This document shows positions 16,649 to 25,461 of a stretch of DNA of 32,540 nucleotides, piece after piece. Under the pieces are notes generated by a model that had not been told where the DNA came from, did no database searches, and was given only the letters and a program-made list of their open reading frames with translations. The position numbers and the translations under genes are program-made. Where the stretch lies: positions 1-32,540 of the forward strand of contig JBCBVV010000066.1 of NCBI GenBank assembly GCA_039817415.1. Direction: 5' to 3'. Position 1 is the stretch's first letter; each line of letters begins with the position of its first letter. This DNA is from JALEFZ01 sp039817415 (GTDB lineage: Bacteria; Bacteroidota; Bacteroidia; J057).

Positions 16649-18115
16649 ATGAATATTCCACCACTCAATCGCCAGTTTTTCAGCCAAGACTCATCTCATT
16701 CTAAAGCTTATCCTGAAAAAGTCATTCAGTTTGGCACAGGCGCTCTGCTAAGGGGCTTAGTTGATTATGTGATTCATCAATCTAACGAAAAGGGGGAATT
16801 CCAAGGCCGAGTTGTCGCAGTAGGCTCTACGGGATCTGGCCGCACCCACCTCATGAACGAGCAGGATTGTCTGTTTACCCATTGGATTGAAGGCATCCAA
16901 CAAGAAAGGGAAGTTCGTCATGGAGTACTTAATCAAGCCATCAGCCGAGCTTTTTCTGCAGTAGACCGATGGGAAGAGGTGTTGAAGGTTGCCGAACAAG
17001 CTGACATTGAAGTGATTGTATCAAATACAACTGAGGTTGGCATCCAATATGTTGACGAAGATATTTTTCAATCCCCACCTTCCTCTTATCCAGCAAAGTT
17101 AACTGCCTTGCTTCACCGTAGATGGGAACATCATCCTACTCAGGCCATGGTTATTCTGCCGACGGAGCTTGTCATCGACAACGGGAACCAATTGAAGAAA
17201 TTCGTGTTACAGCATGCCCAACAACACGATCTTGACCAGGGATTTATCAAGTATATTCATCATCAAGTTACCTTTTGCAATACCCTAGTTGATCGGATTG
17301 TAACAGGCACACCTGAAGAAGAAAAATTTGAAACAATCAGCCAGGAATTAGGCTACACAGATCGCTTGTTAACGGTCTCAGAACCCTATCTTTTGTGGGC
17401 CATTGAGGGGCCAGATCATCTGCATTCCATTCTCCCCTTCACTCGTTCTATGGAAGAGGTCATCCTGACAGAAGATATTTCCCCCTACAGAGAGCGGAAG
17501 CTTAGGTTACTCAACGGTAGTCATACCATATCAGTAGCTTTAGGACACCTTGCAGGCTTTCAAACTATCCATTCTTGTATGAGTGATCCTCATATGGGCC
17601 ATTACATCAGTAGTGTGATGAAGGATGAGATTGCCTACAGTTTACCCGAAAACAATCCTGACGCCATACCCTTTGCCGAGGAAGTTCTGAACCGCTTTCG
17701 AAACCCCTTCCTCAACCATAAGCTCCTAGATATTGCCTTTCAGTACACCACCAAAATGGCCATGAGAAACGTTCCAACCATTATGAGGTATTGGGACAAG
17801 ACTCAGAAGATTCCCAAGCAAATGGCACTAGGATTTGCAGCTTACCTGATCTTTCTGCGCCCTACCAAAGTAGGTCAAAGGAAGTCTGAAGGAATTTGGA
17901 AGGGTATTGCCTATCCTATTAGGGACAACAAAGCTGCTTGGCTTAAAGAAAAATGGGATAGCTTTGTGGCAGAGGAGTCTTACGCATGGCTTACAGAAGT
18001 TTTAAGTGATTCAACCATTTGGGGAGAAGATTTGAGTAAAATAACGGAATGGGTAGACATGGTTCACGTTCACATGCAAACCATTTTATCAGATGGGGTA
18101 AAATTGAATGCCTAA
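16649..18115 (+). CDS. uxaB: Hexuronate reductase, tagaturonate reductase (UxaB) type; likely acts as fructuronate reductase
   Basis: This 488-residue NAD(H)-dependent polyol/uronate dehydrogenase of the mannitol-dehydrogenase superfamily interconverts a keto-hexuronate and an aldonate. Its signature is that of UxaB rather than UxuB: VIQFGTGALLRGLVDY (about 25-40, nucleotide-binding), VIVSNTTEVGI (about 124-134), SSYPAKLTALLHRRW, ILPTELVIDNG and FCNTLVDRIVTGTPEE, followed by RKLRLLNGSHTISV with the catalytic-type Lys/Asn/His set. Length fits UxaB (about 480). UxaB reduces tagaturonate to altronate, but the adjacent gene is uxuA, not an altronate dehydratase, so the physiological reaction here is more likely fructuronate to mannonate. 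That assignment is inference from context. Confidence 0.9.
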   Translation: MNIPPLNRQFFSQDSSHSKAYPEKVIQFGTGALLRGLVDYVIHQSNEKGEFQGRVVAVGSTGSGRTHLMNEQDCLFTHWIEGIQQEREVRHGVLNQAISRAFSAVDRWEEVLKVAEQADIEVIVSNTTEVGIQYVDEDIFQSPPSSYPAKLTALLHRRWEHHPTQAMVILPTELVIDNGNQLKKFVLQHAQQHDLDQGFIKYIHHQVTFCNTLVDRIVTGTPEEEKFETISQELGYTDRLLTVSEPYLLWAIEGPDHLHSILPFTRSMEEVILTEDISPYRERKLRLLNGSHTISVALGHLAGFQTIHSCMSDPHMGHYISSVMKDEIAYSLPENNPDAIPFAEEVLNRFRNPFLNHKLLDIAFQYTTKMAMRNVPTIMRYWDKTQKIPKQMALGFAAYLIFLRPTKVGQRKSEGIWKGIAYPIRDNKAAWLKEKWDSFVAEESYAWLTEVLSDSTIWGEDLSKITEWVDMVHVHMQTILSDGVKLNA

Positions 18116-18123
18116 AGTAGAAA

Positions 18124-18154
18124 AGGGAAGAATCAATGATGATGATTCTTCCCT
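18124..18154. terminator. Bidirectional terminator between uxaB and dctM
   Basis: A 12-bp perfect stem (18124-18135 with 18143-18154) with a 7-base loop lies 8 bases after the reductase stop and 46 bases beyond the dctM stop. A short CTTT follows on the plus strand and AAAA precedes it, giving TTTT on the minus strand. It can terminate both convergent operons. Confidence 0.78.
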
Positions 18155-18200
18155 CTTTAAGTGAATTTATTATTCCTCCTTATACTAACAGTACTATGGT

Positions 18201-19487
18201 CTACAAGCCAAATAAGCTTGGCAACCACAAACTCAACCATGGAACATAGGTTACAATGATCAGGGCGACAATCATCGCCAGGAAGAGGGGCAGTAAAGGT
18301 TTTATAATCTTTTGAATGGTAGTTCCTGCAACCCCGACCCCAACAAATAAAACTGATCCAACTGGGGGCGTACAAAGTCCAATACAAAGGTTTAAAATCA
18401 TGATGATGCCAAAGTGGGTAGGATCCATGCCTAACTCTGTGACCACTGGCAGAAAAATAGGGGTAAAAATCAGGACAGCGGGTGTCATATCCATAAAGAT
18501 TCCCACAAAAAGTAGGATCAAATTGATGATCAAGAGTATGACAATCTTGCTATCACTGATCGAGAGAAGAAGTTCAGTAATATTTTGAGGAATGTTTTCA
18601 TAGGCCATGATCCATGACATACTCATGGAAGTTCCGATCAATAGCATCACAATGGCCGTCGTACCGACTGAACTCAGGAAAATTCCAGGTAGATCCTTCC
18701 ATGACAATTCCTTGTACACAAAGGTCAATAGCAAACAATATAATACGGCTACGGCTGAGGCTTCTGTGGCTGTAAAAATTCCAGCTACAATTCCTCCAAT
18801 CACCACAAAGAGCAGCAAAAGACTGGGCAGAGCTTTTAAGAAGGCTTTGAATACTTCACTAGTTGTACTCCTCTTTCCAACGGGCATCTTCTGCTTCCTG
18901 GCCCAAAAGAAGGCAATGATCATCAAAAATAGGCCTGTCAAAATACCTGGGATGTAGCCTGCCAAGAACAAAGCAGCAATAGAAACACCTCCACTGGCCA
19001 ATGAATAAACGATGAGGACATTACTAGGAGGAATGATCAGGCCAGTGGTAGCAGATGTTACATTGACTGCTGCTGCAAATTCTTTGGAATAGCCTTCTTT
19101 TTCCATTCGATCTCCCAACATACTTCCAAGAGCTGAAGCTGCGGCGACTGCCGATCCGGAGATGGCACCAAATAACATGGCAGCTATGATGTTCACATAG
19201 GCAAGTCCTCCTGGAAGTGCGCCTACTAGCGTTTTGGCAAAGTCAATCAATCTGCGAGCAATTCCCCCCCGATTCATCATTTGGCCCGCCAGCACAAAAA
19301 ATGGAATGGCCAATAAGGCGAAACTGTCCAGACCTGTTGCCATTCGCTGCGCGACAGTGGTAAATGCTGGAATGGCGGGGATACTTACGAGCATGGTCAA
19401 TATACTGCTTAATCCAATGCTCCAAGCTACAGGCACACCTATGCCTAGTAGTACGATGAAGGTGAGTATAAGAATGAATACTTCCAT
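18201..19487 (-). CDS. dctM: TRAP transporter large permease subunit (DctM)
   Basis: This 428-residue large membrane subunit of a tripartite ATP-independent periplasmic transporter belongs to the ion-transporter superfamily and drives sodium-coupled uptake of an organic acid. Typical features are FALLAIPFFVLAGQMMNRGGIARRLIDFA (about 56-84), GGLAYVNIIAAMLFGAISGSAVA, TGLIIPPSNVLIVYSLASGG, the central LLLFVVIGGIVAGIFTATEASAVAVLY and the C-terminal LNLCIGLCTPPVGSVLFVGVGVA. About 12 hydrophobic segments are visible and the length is normal. It is the third gene of the minus-strand dctP-dctQ-dctM operon, 33 bases after dctQ. Its substrate is probably a uronate, given uxaC upstream and uxuA/uxaB facing it. 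Confidence 0.95.
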   Translation of the reverse strand: MEVFILILTFIVLLGIGVPVAWSIGLSSILTMLVSIPAIPAFTTVAQRMATGLDSFALLAIPFFVLAGQMMNRGGIARRLIDFAKTLVGALPGGLAYVNIIAAMLFGAISGSAVAAASALGSMLGDRMEKEGYSKEFAAAVNVTSATTGLIIPPSNVLIVYSLASGGVSIAALFLAGYIPGILTGLFLMIIAFFWARKQKMPVGKRSTTSEVFKAFLKALPSLLLLFVVIGGIVAGIFTATEASAVAVLYCLLLTFVYKELSWKDLPGIFLSSVGTTAIVMLLIGTSMSMSWIMAYENIPQNITELLLSISDSKIVILLIINLILLFVGIFMDMTPAVLIFTPIFLPVVTELGMDPTHFGIIMILNLCIGLCTPPVGSVLFVGVGVAGTTIQKIIKPLLPLFLAMIVALIIVTYVPWLSLWLPSLFGL

Positions 19488-19520
19488 AAACGATTTCTTA
19501 GTAGGGAGAGAAACTCATGA

Positions 19521-19997
19521 TTAGCTGTTCTTGGCGCTGAGCTTGTTCATGTTGAAGATGTCAACAAGCTTATAGTACATAATCAAGACGCCGCTGAGCG
19601 GAAGAACTGCATAGACCAAGGTCATAGGAATTCTAAGGGCAGCAGATAACTGACCCAAAGTTTGGGTAATGTACAGCAGGCGTCCCCCACCAATCACCAT
19701 CACGAATAGCGCAAAGAGTATGATGAGCACATTGATGCCTGTAAAAAGTAGTTTTTGTCCACCTTGGGATAGTTTTGGCATCAATAGGTCAATGGCAAGG
19801 TGCATCTTCTGCCCTGAGGCATAGGCTGCTCCCAATAAACCAATCCAAATCAAGAGAAAACGAGCCAATTCTTCAGACCAATCAGCTTGACTCCCCAAGA
19901 CATAGCGTGTAAGAACTCCCCATAAGACATCCAAGGTCATGAGCATCATCAATGCCGTTAGGAAATAACCTAAATAGCGATCTACAATTTCTTTCAT
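19521..19997 (-). CDS. dctQ: TRAP transporter small permease subunit (DctQ)
   Basis: This 158-residue, four-helix membrane protein is the DctQ subunit that pairs with DctM. The family motif TRYVLGSQADWSEELARFLLIWIGLLGAAYASGQKMHLAIDLL (about 30-74) is clear, with the W-S-EE-AR core following helix 1. Helices lie near 10-30, 45-62, 85-105 and 125-145. It sits between dctP (42 bases upstream) and dctM (33 bases downstream) on the minus strand, so it is surely co-transcribed with both. Confidence 0.94.
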   Translation of the reverse strand: MKEIVDRYLGYFLTALMMLMTLDVLWGVLTRYVLGSQADWSEELARFLLIWIGLLGAAYASGQKMHLAIDLLMPKLSQGGQKLLFTGINVLIILFALFVMVIGGGRLLYITQTLGQLSAALRIPMTLVYAVLPLSGVLIMYYKLVDIFNMNKLSAKNS

Positions 19998-20039
19998 ATC
20001 TGTTGAGTGATTATTTCTAGTATTGAGCCAAAGGATGAT

Positions 20040-21020
20040 TTAGGGTGTATTGATGATCGCCTGGATTATGGCATATTTTTCCGCCTGATCCTTGTATTCC
20101 TCCAACATTTCTTTGGTTAGATTGGCAAACTTGGTCTTATCAGGACGAATGATCTCAACGCCAGCAGCAATGATTCCATCAAGGGCCTCTTTTTCTGCCT
20201 CTTGCCACAATTTCCTCTGATAAATCTTGGCCTCATCTGCAGCTGTTTGTAACCACTCTTGCTCTTGAGGGGACAGATTATTCCAAGCGACCGTACCGAT
20301 AACCAGAAGATCAGGCACTGCCGTATGTTCATTCAACGTATAATACTTACACACTTCGTAATGTCGTGAGGTATAAAAACTAGGCAGATTATTTTCAGCT
20401 CCATCTACCACACCTTGTTGTAAAGCTGTATACAGCTCCCCCCACGAAATTGGAGTAGGGGCACCACCAAGAGACCTGATGAGGTTCATGGCCGTCACAC
20501 TTTCCTGTACACGTATTTTTTTGTCTTTGACATCTTCCGGACTACGAATAGGTTCCTTGGAATAGAAGGAGCGCTGTCCAGCATCAAAGAATGTTAATCC
20601 TCTTAACCAATATGCCTCACTCCCTTTTAATACCCCTTTGCCAATGTCTCCATCAAATACACGATAGGCATGTTCTCTATTTTTAAAAATATAGGGAAGG
20701 CTTAACACCTGAAGGTTTGGCGCAAAGTTTTCCATGACAGCAGCTGAAACCTTTGTCATAGCCAAACTCCCAATTTGTAGCAATTCAAGACACTGTCTTT
20801 GTGTTCCGAGTTGTTGGCTAGGATAAATCTCTACCTTCATTTCCCCCCCCGAAAGCTCTTCGACCCGCTTTGCCATATATTCCATTCCTTGGTGAACGGG
20901 ATGATTTGTGTCCAAGCCATGGGCAAGTTTCAAGGAAGTTACTGAACCAATCTCCTTGCACGATGGCAGGAAAAACATGGCTAAAATCAAAATTCCTATG
21001 TTACCTATGTACTTCATCAT
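20040..21020 (-). CDS. dctP: TRAP transporter solute-binding lipoprotein (DctP)
   Basis: This 326-residue extracytoplasmic solute receptor captures an organic-acid ligand and delivers it to DctQM. It carries a lipobox (FLPSC, Cys21), so unlike most DctP proteins it is probably lipid-anchored. That is common in Bacteroidota envelopes. The DctP core is intact: LKLAHGLDTNHPVHQGM (about 30-46), YPSQQLGTQRQCLELLQIGSLAM, and KKIRVQESVTAMNLIRSLGGAPTPISWGELYTALQQGVVDGAENN, in which the Arg of IRVQES is the usual carboxylate-binding residue. The Glu/Asn pair at VDGAENN also fits sugar-acid-binding members. It is the first gene of the operon, with a 197-base upstream gap. A uronate ligand (glucuronate or galacturonate) is inferred from neighbours. 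Confidence 0.94.
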   Translation of the reverse strand: MMKYIGNIGILILAMFFLPSCKEIGSVTSLKLAHGLDTNHPVHQGMEYMAKRVEELSGGEMKVEIYPSQQLGTQRQCLELLQIGSLAMTKVSAAVMENFAPNLQVLSLPYIFKNREHAYRVFDGDIGKGVLKGSEAYWLRGLTFFDAGQRSFYSKEPIRSPEDVKDKKIRVQESVTAMNLIRSLGGAPTPISWGELYTALQQGVVDGAENNLPSFYTSRHYEVCKYYTLNEHTAVPDLLVIGTVAWNNLSPQEQEWLQTAADEAKIYQRKLWQEAEKEALDGIIAAGVEIIRPDKTKFANLTKEMLEEYKDQAEKYAIIQAIINTP

Positions 21021-21217
21021 GGCTTGATTGATTGAATTAATTTCAGTGGGTTCTGGATTCTATCTTTAAAAAGGTTGAAAGAACTTTCTTTCAGGATATT
21101 CTTAGATATTTTTATTGAGCCTCCTGATAAACAGTTCTTCCTAGAAAATTGAGGCATATTTTTCTTCATTCCGAGTGAATTAAAAAAGTGCCCCTTACTT
21201 GATAGATTAGGGATCCT

Positions 21218-22627
21218 TCATTCATTAGGGAAATCAAAATAAGACTTGGCATTTTGGTAGCAGATGTCACCTAAGACTCCCCCCAGCCATTTCATATCAT
21301 GTGGAAGTTCTCCATTGTGAACATCCCTACCTATCAGGTTGCAAAGTATTCTCCGAAAGTACTCATGTCTGGGAAAGGAAAGGAAGCTTCTGCTATCCGT
21401 TAGCATGCCTACAAAACAGCTTAACAAGCTCATATTGGAGAGCGTATTGAGTTGGCTTTCAATCCCATCCTTTTGGTCTAAAAACCACCAAGCAGAGCCC
21501 CATTGAACTTTCCCTTTGATCCCCTCTCCATTGAAACTTCCCATGATGGTTGCTAGGGCTTGGTTGTCTTTGGGATTCAGGTTATATATGATGGTTTTTG
21601 GAAGCTTGTCCTCATTATCTAAGTCTGATAAGAAGCGGATAAGGGAATGTATCTGGGGATAATCTCCAATGCTATCAAAGCCTGTATCAGGTCCGAGTTT
21701 CTTCATCATCCGCTCGTTGGTATTCCTTATGGCCCCCAAATGGAGCTGCATGGTCCAAGAACGATCGGCATACATTCTTCCCAATTCTCTTAATAGGAAG
21801 GACTTATATATGCTCATTTCATCCTCTGAGAGACTTCCCCCCTCCAATTTCTTCTGAAATACCTGACTGGGGTCAATGCCCCTCAATGTGGCAGAATGTA
21901 CTCTTCCTACCCCATGGTCTGATATCCTACATCCTTGTTGATGAAAAAAGTCCATTCGGCTCTTCAACACATCCAATAAATCCTCAAGCTGTTCAATGGG
22001 CTTTCCGACTGCATGAGAAAGGGACTGTATGTACCTTATAAATCCTTCTTTCTCAATAAGAATTGCCTTATCTGGCCGAAAGGAAGGATACATCTTAATA
22101 TCAGCTTGGGACTGGGCATGAGCAATATGATGCTCAAGAGAATCCACCGGATCATCTGTCGTACAAATCACCTGGACTTTCATCCTAGCTAGTAAGTCCC
22201 TTGCTCCCATGGTACCATCCTGAAGCTGATTGTTACATCGCTCATAGATTCCTTCCCCAGTGGAAGGGGATAAGATGGCTTCTTCCCCAAAATACCTACG
22301 AAGCTCAAGATGAGTCCAATGAAACAATGGGTTCCTCAAGGTATGGGGAACTGTCTCTGCCCATTTCATGAACTTTTCTTGATCAGAGGCTGATCCAGTG
22401 ATATAAGCTTCCTCAATTCCCAAACTCCTCATGGCCCTCCACTTGTAATGATCTCCAGCTAACCAAACTTGACTTAGGTTTTTAAATTGCCGGCCATTCG
22501 CCACCTCTTCAGGAGGTAAATGATTGTGGTAATCAATAATGGGAAGATCCTTTACCACATCATGATATAAATGTTGAGCTACCTTATTCTCAAGAAGAAA
22601 ATCCTCATCTAAAAAGGGCTTTACCAT
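21218..22627 (-). CDS. uxaC: Glucuronate (uronate) isomerase
   Basis: This 469-residue amidohydrolase-fold enzyme isomerises D-glucuronate to D-fructuronate, or D-galacturonate to D-tagaturonate (EC 5.3.1.12), as the first cytoplasmic step of uronate breakdown. Family features are KDLPIIDYHNHLPPEEVA with the metal-binding-type H34 and H36, WLAGDHYKWRAMRSLGI (about 55-71), VICTTDDPVDSLEHH, SDHGVGRV, MQLHLGAIRNTNERM, GDYPQIHSL, and the terminal TDSRSFLSFPRHEYFRRILCNLIG. Length is normal. It lies upstream of dctPQM on the same strand. A 197-base gap separates them, so separate promoters are possible. Together with the UxaB-type reductase and UxuA it completes glucuronate to KDG. Confidence 0.96.
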   Translation of the reverse strand: MVKPFLDEDFLLENKVAQHLYHDVVKDLPIIDYHNHLPPEEVANGRQFKNLSQVWLAGDHYKWRAMRSLGIEEAYITGSASDQEKFMKWAETVPHTLRNPLFHWTHLELRRYFGEEAILSPSTGEGIYERCNNQLQDGTMGARDLLARMKVQVICTTDDPVDSLEHHIAHAQSQADIKMYPSFRPDKAILIEKEGFIRYIQSLSHAVGKPIEQLEDLLDVLKSRMDFFHQQGCRISDHGVGRVHSATLRGIDPSQVFQKKLEGGSLSEDEMSIYKSFLLRELGRMYADRSWTMQLHLGAIRNTNERMMKKLGPDTGFDSIGDYPQIHSLIRFLSDLDNEDKLPKTIIYNLNPKDNQALATIMGSFNGEGIKGKVQWGSAWWFLDQKDGIESQLNTLSNMSLLSCFVGMLTDSRSFLSFPRHEYFRRILCNLIGRDVHNGELPHDMKWLGGVLGDICYQNAKSYFDFPNE

Positions 22628-22744
22628 AGGAGTATATCATTGATTTAAGAGAAGTAAAAAGAACCGTCAACTAACCTTTTGAGAGCCTAACGTATGAGGA
22701 ACATCGGTTTGTTGAAAAACTCGGCCTGGTCCTATGAGAAATGT

Positions 22745-22771
22745 TGGGATCAGGCCATACACCTGATCCCA
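22745..22771 (-). terminator. Hairpin after the Gfo/Idh/MocA gene
   Basis: A 10-bp perfect stem (22745-22754 with 22762-22771) with a 7-base loop starts 6 bases beyond the stop of the minus-strand oxidoreductase. The T-run on the minus strand is weak. It separates the DUF1080-Gfo pair from uxaC and may only partly stop transcription. Confidence 0.6.
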
Positions 22772-22776
22772 TCATT

Positions 22777-24090
22777 TTATAGCTCCCATCCGGGTTCGTA
22801 GGTCCTGGTCCATAATTTTTGTACCTCTGGGTTTGAGGATTTTCCTGTTTTGGGATCCACCGTAAAGGGCTTTTGGATTCGATAAGCGATATTGGCCAAC
22901 AAAGCTAGGTGGTTACTTTTGTTTGCATCTTTGATGGGGGCTTGCAAGCTTTCCTTTCCACGAATTGACTCAAGCATGTTAGATGCATGCTGGGTTGACA
23001 TATCGCCTCCCCCTCCAAGAGCAAGTCCACTTTCATTGGTTTTGCTACTCTCCTTTACCAATTTACCCTGCCTATCGTAAAGTCGGAAACTGCCCCTGTC
23101 TACAAAGACACTTCCCTCGGTTCCATAGATGAGCGTTCCTCTTCCTGAACCATAAGTCTGTAAGGCGTTTCTACTTTTTCCATCCCAAACGATAGACTTG
23201 TTATCTGAAAAGTTGAAAGTGGCATACATGGTATCATACATCTCCCAGCCATCTTGTACAAAATGCTGTTTGGAGGCATTCACGGAAACCGATTCTGGAA
23301 AATCTACCCCCAAGGCCCATCTTGCTACGTCTAATTCATGGACAGCATTGTTTCCCGTTTCAGCTGTTCCCCACTTCCATCCATACCAATGCCAGTTGTA
23401 ATTCCAGATGTCATGAAAATACTTCTGCCGCGGTGCTGGGCCTTGAAACAACTCCCAATTTAGATCTGAAGGGGGAGCTTGCTGTACCTGATGAGGCACC
23501 TCAGGACGACCATTGTTGTAAAAGGCTACCGCCTTATAAGGCCTCCCAATAACTCCTTCTTTGATTTCTTTGATAATCTGAATGGTGTGTGCAGACGAAC
23601 GTTGCTGATTTCCCATTTGGACCAACAAGCCCGTTTCTTCCTGCCGTTTTACCATGAATTCCCCTTCGAATGGATTATGGGCACAGGGTTTTTCAACATA
23701 AACATGTTTGCCAGCATCGAGTGCCATACAGGTCGCAGGGGCATGCCAATGATCAGGGGCGGCCACAAAAACCAGGTCAACTTTTTTGTCCTCTAAGATC
23801 CTCCTAATATCCTCTTCGATCTTGGGTTTGTAATTGATCTTATCCTTAAGATTTCCCATAGCTCTGCTTACCTGAGACTGCTTGACATCACAGAGGTAGA
23901 GAAGTTTGGTATTGAATTTCTTTTGTAGAATGGGATAATAGGCTCCTACCCTTCTCCCTAAACCCATGAAGCACACATTGATTCGATCATTTGCCCCAAG
24001 AATAGAAGCATAGCTGGAAGCCTTCATCGAAAGCCCTAAGCCTGCCGTAACGATGGCGCCTTTTTTAATAAATTCTCTGCGAGTTGACAT
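22777..24090 (-). CDS. Tat-exported Gfo/Idh/MocA family oxidoreductase
   Basis: This 437-residue NAD(P)-dependent sugar oxidoreductase has a twin-arginine signal (STRREFIKKGA, R4-R5, followed by a hydrophobic stretch to about 30), so it should be exported folded with its cofactor. The Rossmann segment starts at about 37 (INVCFMGLGRRVGAYYP), followed by VDLVFVAAPDHWHAPATCMALDAGKHVYVEKPCAHN with the EKP motif at 133-135. Near the middle is GNNAVHELDVARWAL, the family's substrate-site helix, with the His typical of this class. It begins 9 bases after the DUF1080 gene, so the two are one operon. Exported Gfo proteins beside DUF1080 proteins are associated with oxidation of glycosides at C3 ahead of eliminative cleavage. 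Its precise substrate is unknown. Confidence 0.92.
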   Translation of the reverse strand: MSTRREFIKKGAIVTAGLGLSMKASSYASILGANDRINVCFMGLGRRVGAYYPILQKKFNTKLLYLCDVKQSQVSRAMGNLKDKINYKPKIEEDIRRILEDKKVDLVFVAAPDHWHAPATCMALDAGKHVYVEKPCAHNPFEGEFMVKRQEETGLLVQMGNQQRSSAHTIQIIKEIKEGVIGRPYKAVAFYNNGRPEVPHQVQQAPPSDLNWELFQGPAPRQKYFHDIWNYNWHWYGWKWGTAETGNNAVHELDVARWALGVDFPESVSVNASKQHFVQDGWEMYDTMYATFNFSDNKSIVWDGKSRNALQTYGSGRGTLIYGTEGSVFVDRGSFRLYDRQGKLVKESSKTNESGLALGGGGDMSTQHASNMLESIRGKESLQAPIKDANKSNHLALLANIAYRIQKPFTVDPKTGKSSNPEVQKLWTRTYEPGWEL

Positions 24091-24099
24091 AGTAGTGTA

Positions 24100-25461
24100 T
24101 TAGAATTCCCTGATTTTGATACTTCTGAAACTGACCTTGTCCCCATGATCTTGGAGCAGGATCAAGCCCTCAGACCAACGGCCAAAAGACTCCCAATCCT
24201 TATACTTACTGTAGTTGACCAAGGCCTCAAAGATTTGGGAATAACGGTCATATTCCACCACTTTTTCGTTGTTTAACCAATGTTCCACTTTCCCATCCTT
24301 GGACACAATCCTAGCTTTGTTCCACTTACCTACCCCTTTAAACTGTTTTCCTCTCCCTTGGACGGATAAGTTTGTGGCTGTGATGAGGTCATACAAAGAG
24401 CCCACTGTTCGATTTCCTCTTATCCCCTTCTTGGCATCAGGATGTTTCTTATCATCCAGAATTTGGAACTCACAACCAATCGCAGAACCTGCTCCTTTAT
24501 TCAAACTAGGGTCAACAAAATACTTGATTCCACTATTCGCCCCCTCTGTGATCATGAACTCTAGCTCCAATTCAAAGTCTCTGTAATTTTTCGTGGTAAC
24601 AATGTCGCCAGGTCCCGTCGCTTCTCCCCCATCAGTCGCCTGCACGGTAAGCACTCCCTTCTCAATATCCCAGCCGGATTCGGGAAATCCATCCAATTTT
24701 GCTCCTCGCCATCCCTTGGTGGTTTCTCCATCCCACAACAGACGAAAACCCTTATTCTTTTCCCATTCGGTTAATTCATTATGCAAGTAACTAATTTGAG
24801 CTACCGCAGGATCAACAGGCTTTCTGTAGGCAGCGACATCTTCTGTAAGTATTTGGATGTTCCTCCATTTGACGATATATCCCTCTTTTTCATCGCTAAT
24901 GCTATGAACCTGCAGGCCAATAATCCCTTCGGATGTCATGTCATCTATTAACCAGGAGGTATGCACCCCATTCACATAGGTTCTAATATCATTTCCCAAA
25001 CACTCGATTCTGAAGCTATTCCATCGCCCCAACTGAAAGGCTGTTCTAGCCTTCTCATTACGAGATAGAGGATAAAGCCACCCTCTTCTAGCCTCATCAT
25101 AAATACCTGCTGTCCACGACCTTACTCGATCTGGATCAATCTCACACTGGTAACCATACATTCTATCATTCTCTTTTAGGTTGCTTCGAAATTGAACACC
25201 AGAATTCAGGTCATTGGGGAGATAAACCTCAAACGTTAAAATGAAGTCTGAATATCTTTCCTGGGTACATAAAAAGGTATTGGGGGATTGAGTTACAGCA
25301 GTCCCCACAATGTTCCCATCCTGAACTTCATATTGAGCCTTTCCCCCATGGGTTTCCCATCCTTCGAGGTTTTTTCCATTAAAGAGGGTCTGCCAATTTT
25401 GGGCATGACTGTTTATGCTAAAGGCAAAAATGAGGAGAATTGAAAAAAGGTACTTCGCCAT
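24100..25461 (-). CDS. Tandem DUF1080 (3-keto-disaccharide hydrolase fold) secreted protein
   Basis: This 453-residue exported protein has a signal peptide (1-21, ending SHAQ) and two consecutive DUF1080 domains, each a concanavalin-like jelly roll. Domain one runs from about 24 (WQTLFNGKNLEGWETHGG) to 205, with the SGVQFRSN core. Domain two runs from about 240 (FRLLWDGETTKGWRG) to 453, with DFELELEFMITEGANSGIKYFV and closing VSFRSIKIREF. Most DUF1080 proteins have a single copy of about 200-250 residues, so this is a duplicated form. DUF1080 (3KD hydrolase, PF06439) members cleave 3-keto-glycosides. The partner Gfo/Idh/MocA gene 9 bases downstream would supply the 3-keto group. Both domains look intact, but catalytic residues cannot be assigned with certainty here. 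Confidence 0.92.
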   Translation of the reverse strand: MAKYLFSILLIFAFSINSHAQNWQTLFNGKNLEGWETHGGKAQYEVQDGNIVGTAVTQSPNTFLCTQERYSDFILTFEVYLPNDLNSGVQFRSNLKENDRMYGYQCEIDPDRVRSWTAGIYDEARRGWLYPLSRNEKARTAFQLGRWNSFRIECLGNDIRTYVNGVHTSWLIDDMTSEGIIGLQVHSISDEKEGYIVKWRNIQILTEDVAAYRKPVDPAVAQISYLHNELTEWEKNKGFRLLWDGETTKGWRGAKLDGFPESGWDIEKGVLTVQATDGGEATGPGDIVTTKNYRDFELELEFMITEGANSGIKYFVDPSLNKGAGSAIGCEFQILDDKKHPDAKKGIRGNRTVGSLYDLITATNLSVQGRGKQFKGVGKWNKARIVSKDGKVEHWLNNEKVVEYDRYSQIFEALVNYSKYKDWESFGRWSEGLILLQDHGDKVSFRSIKIREF

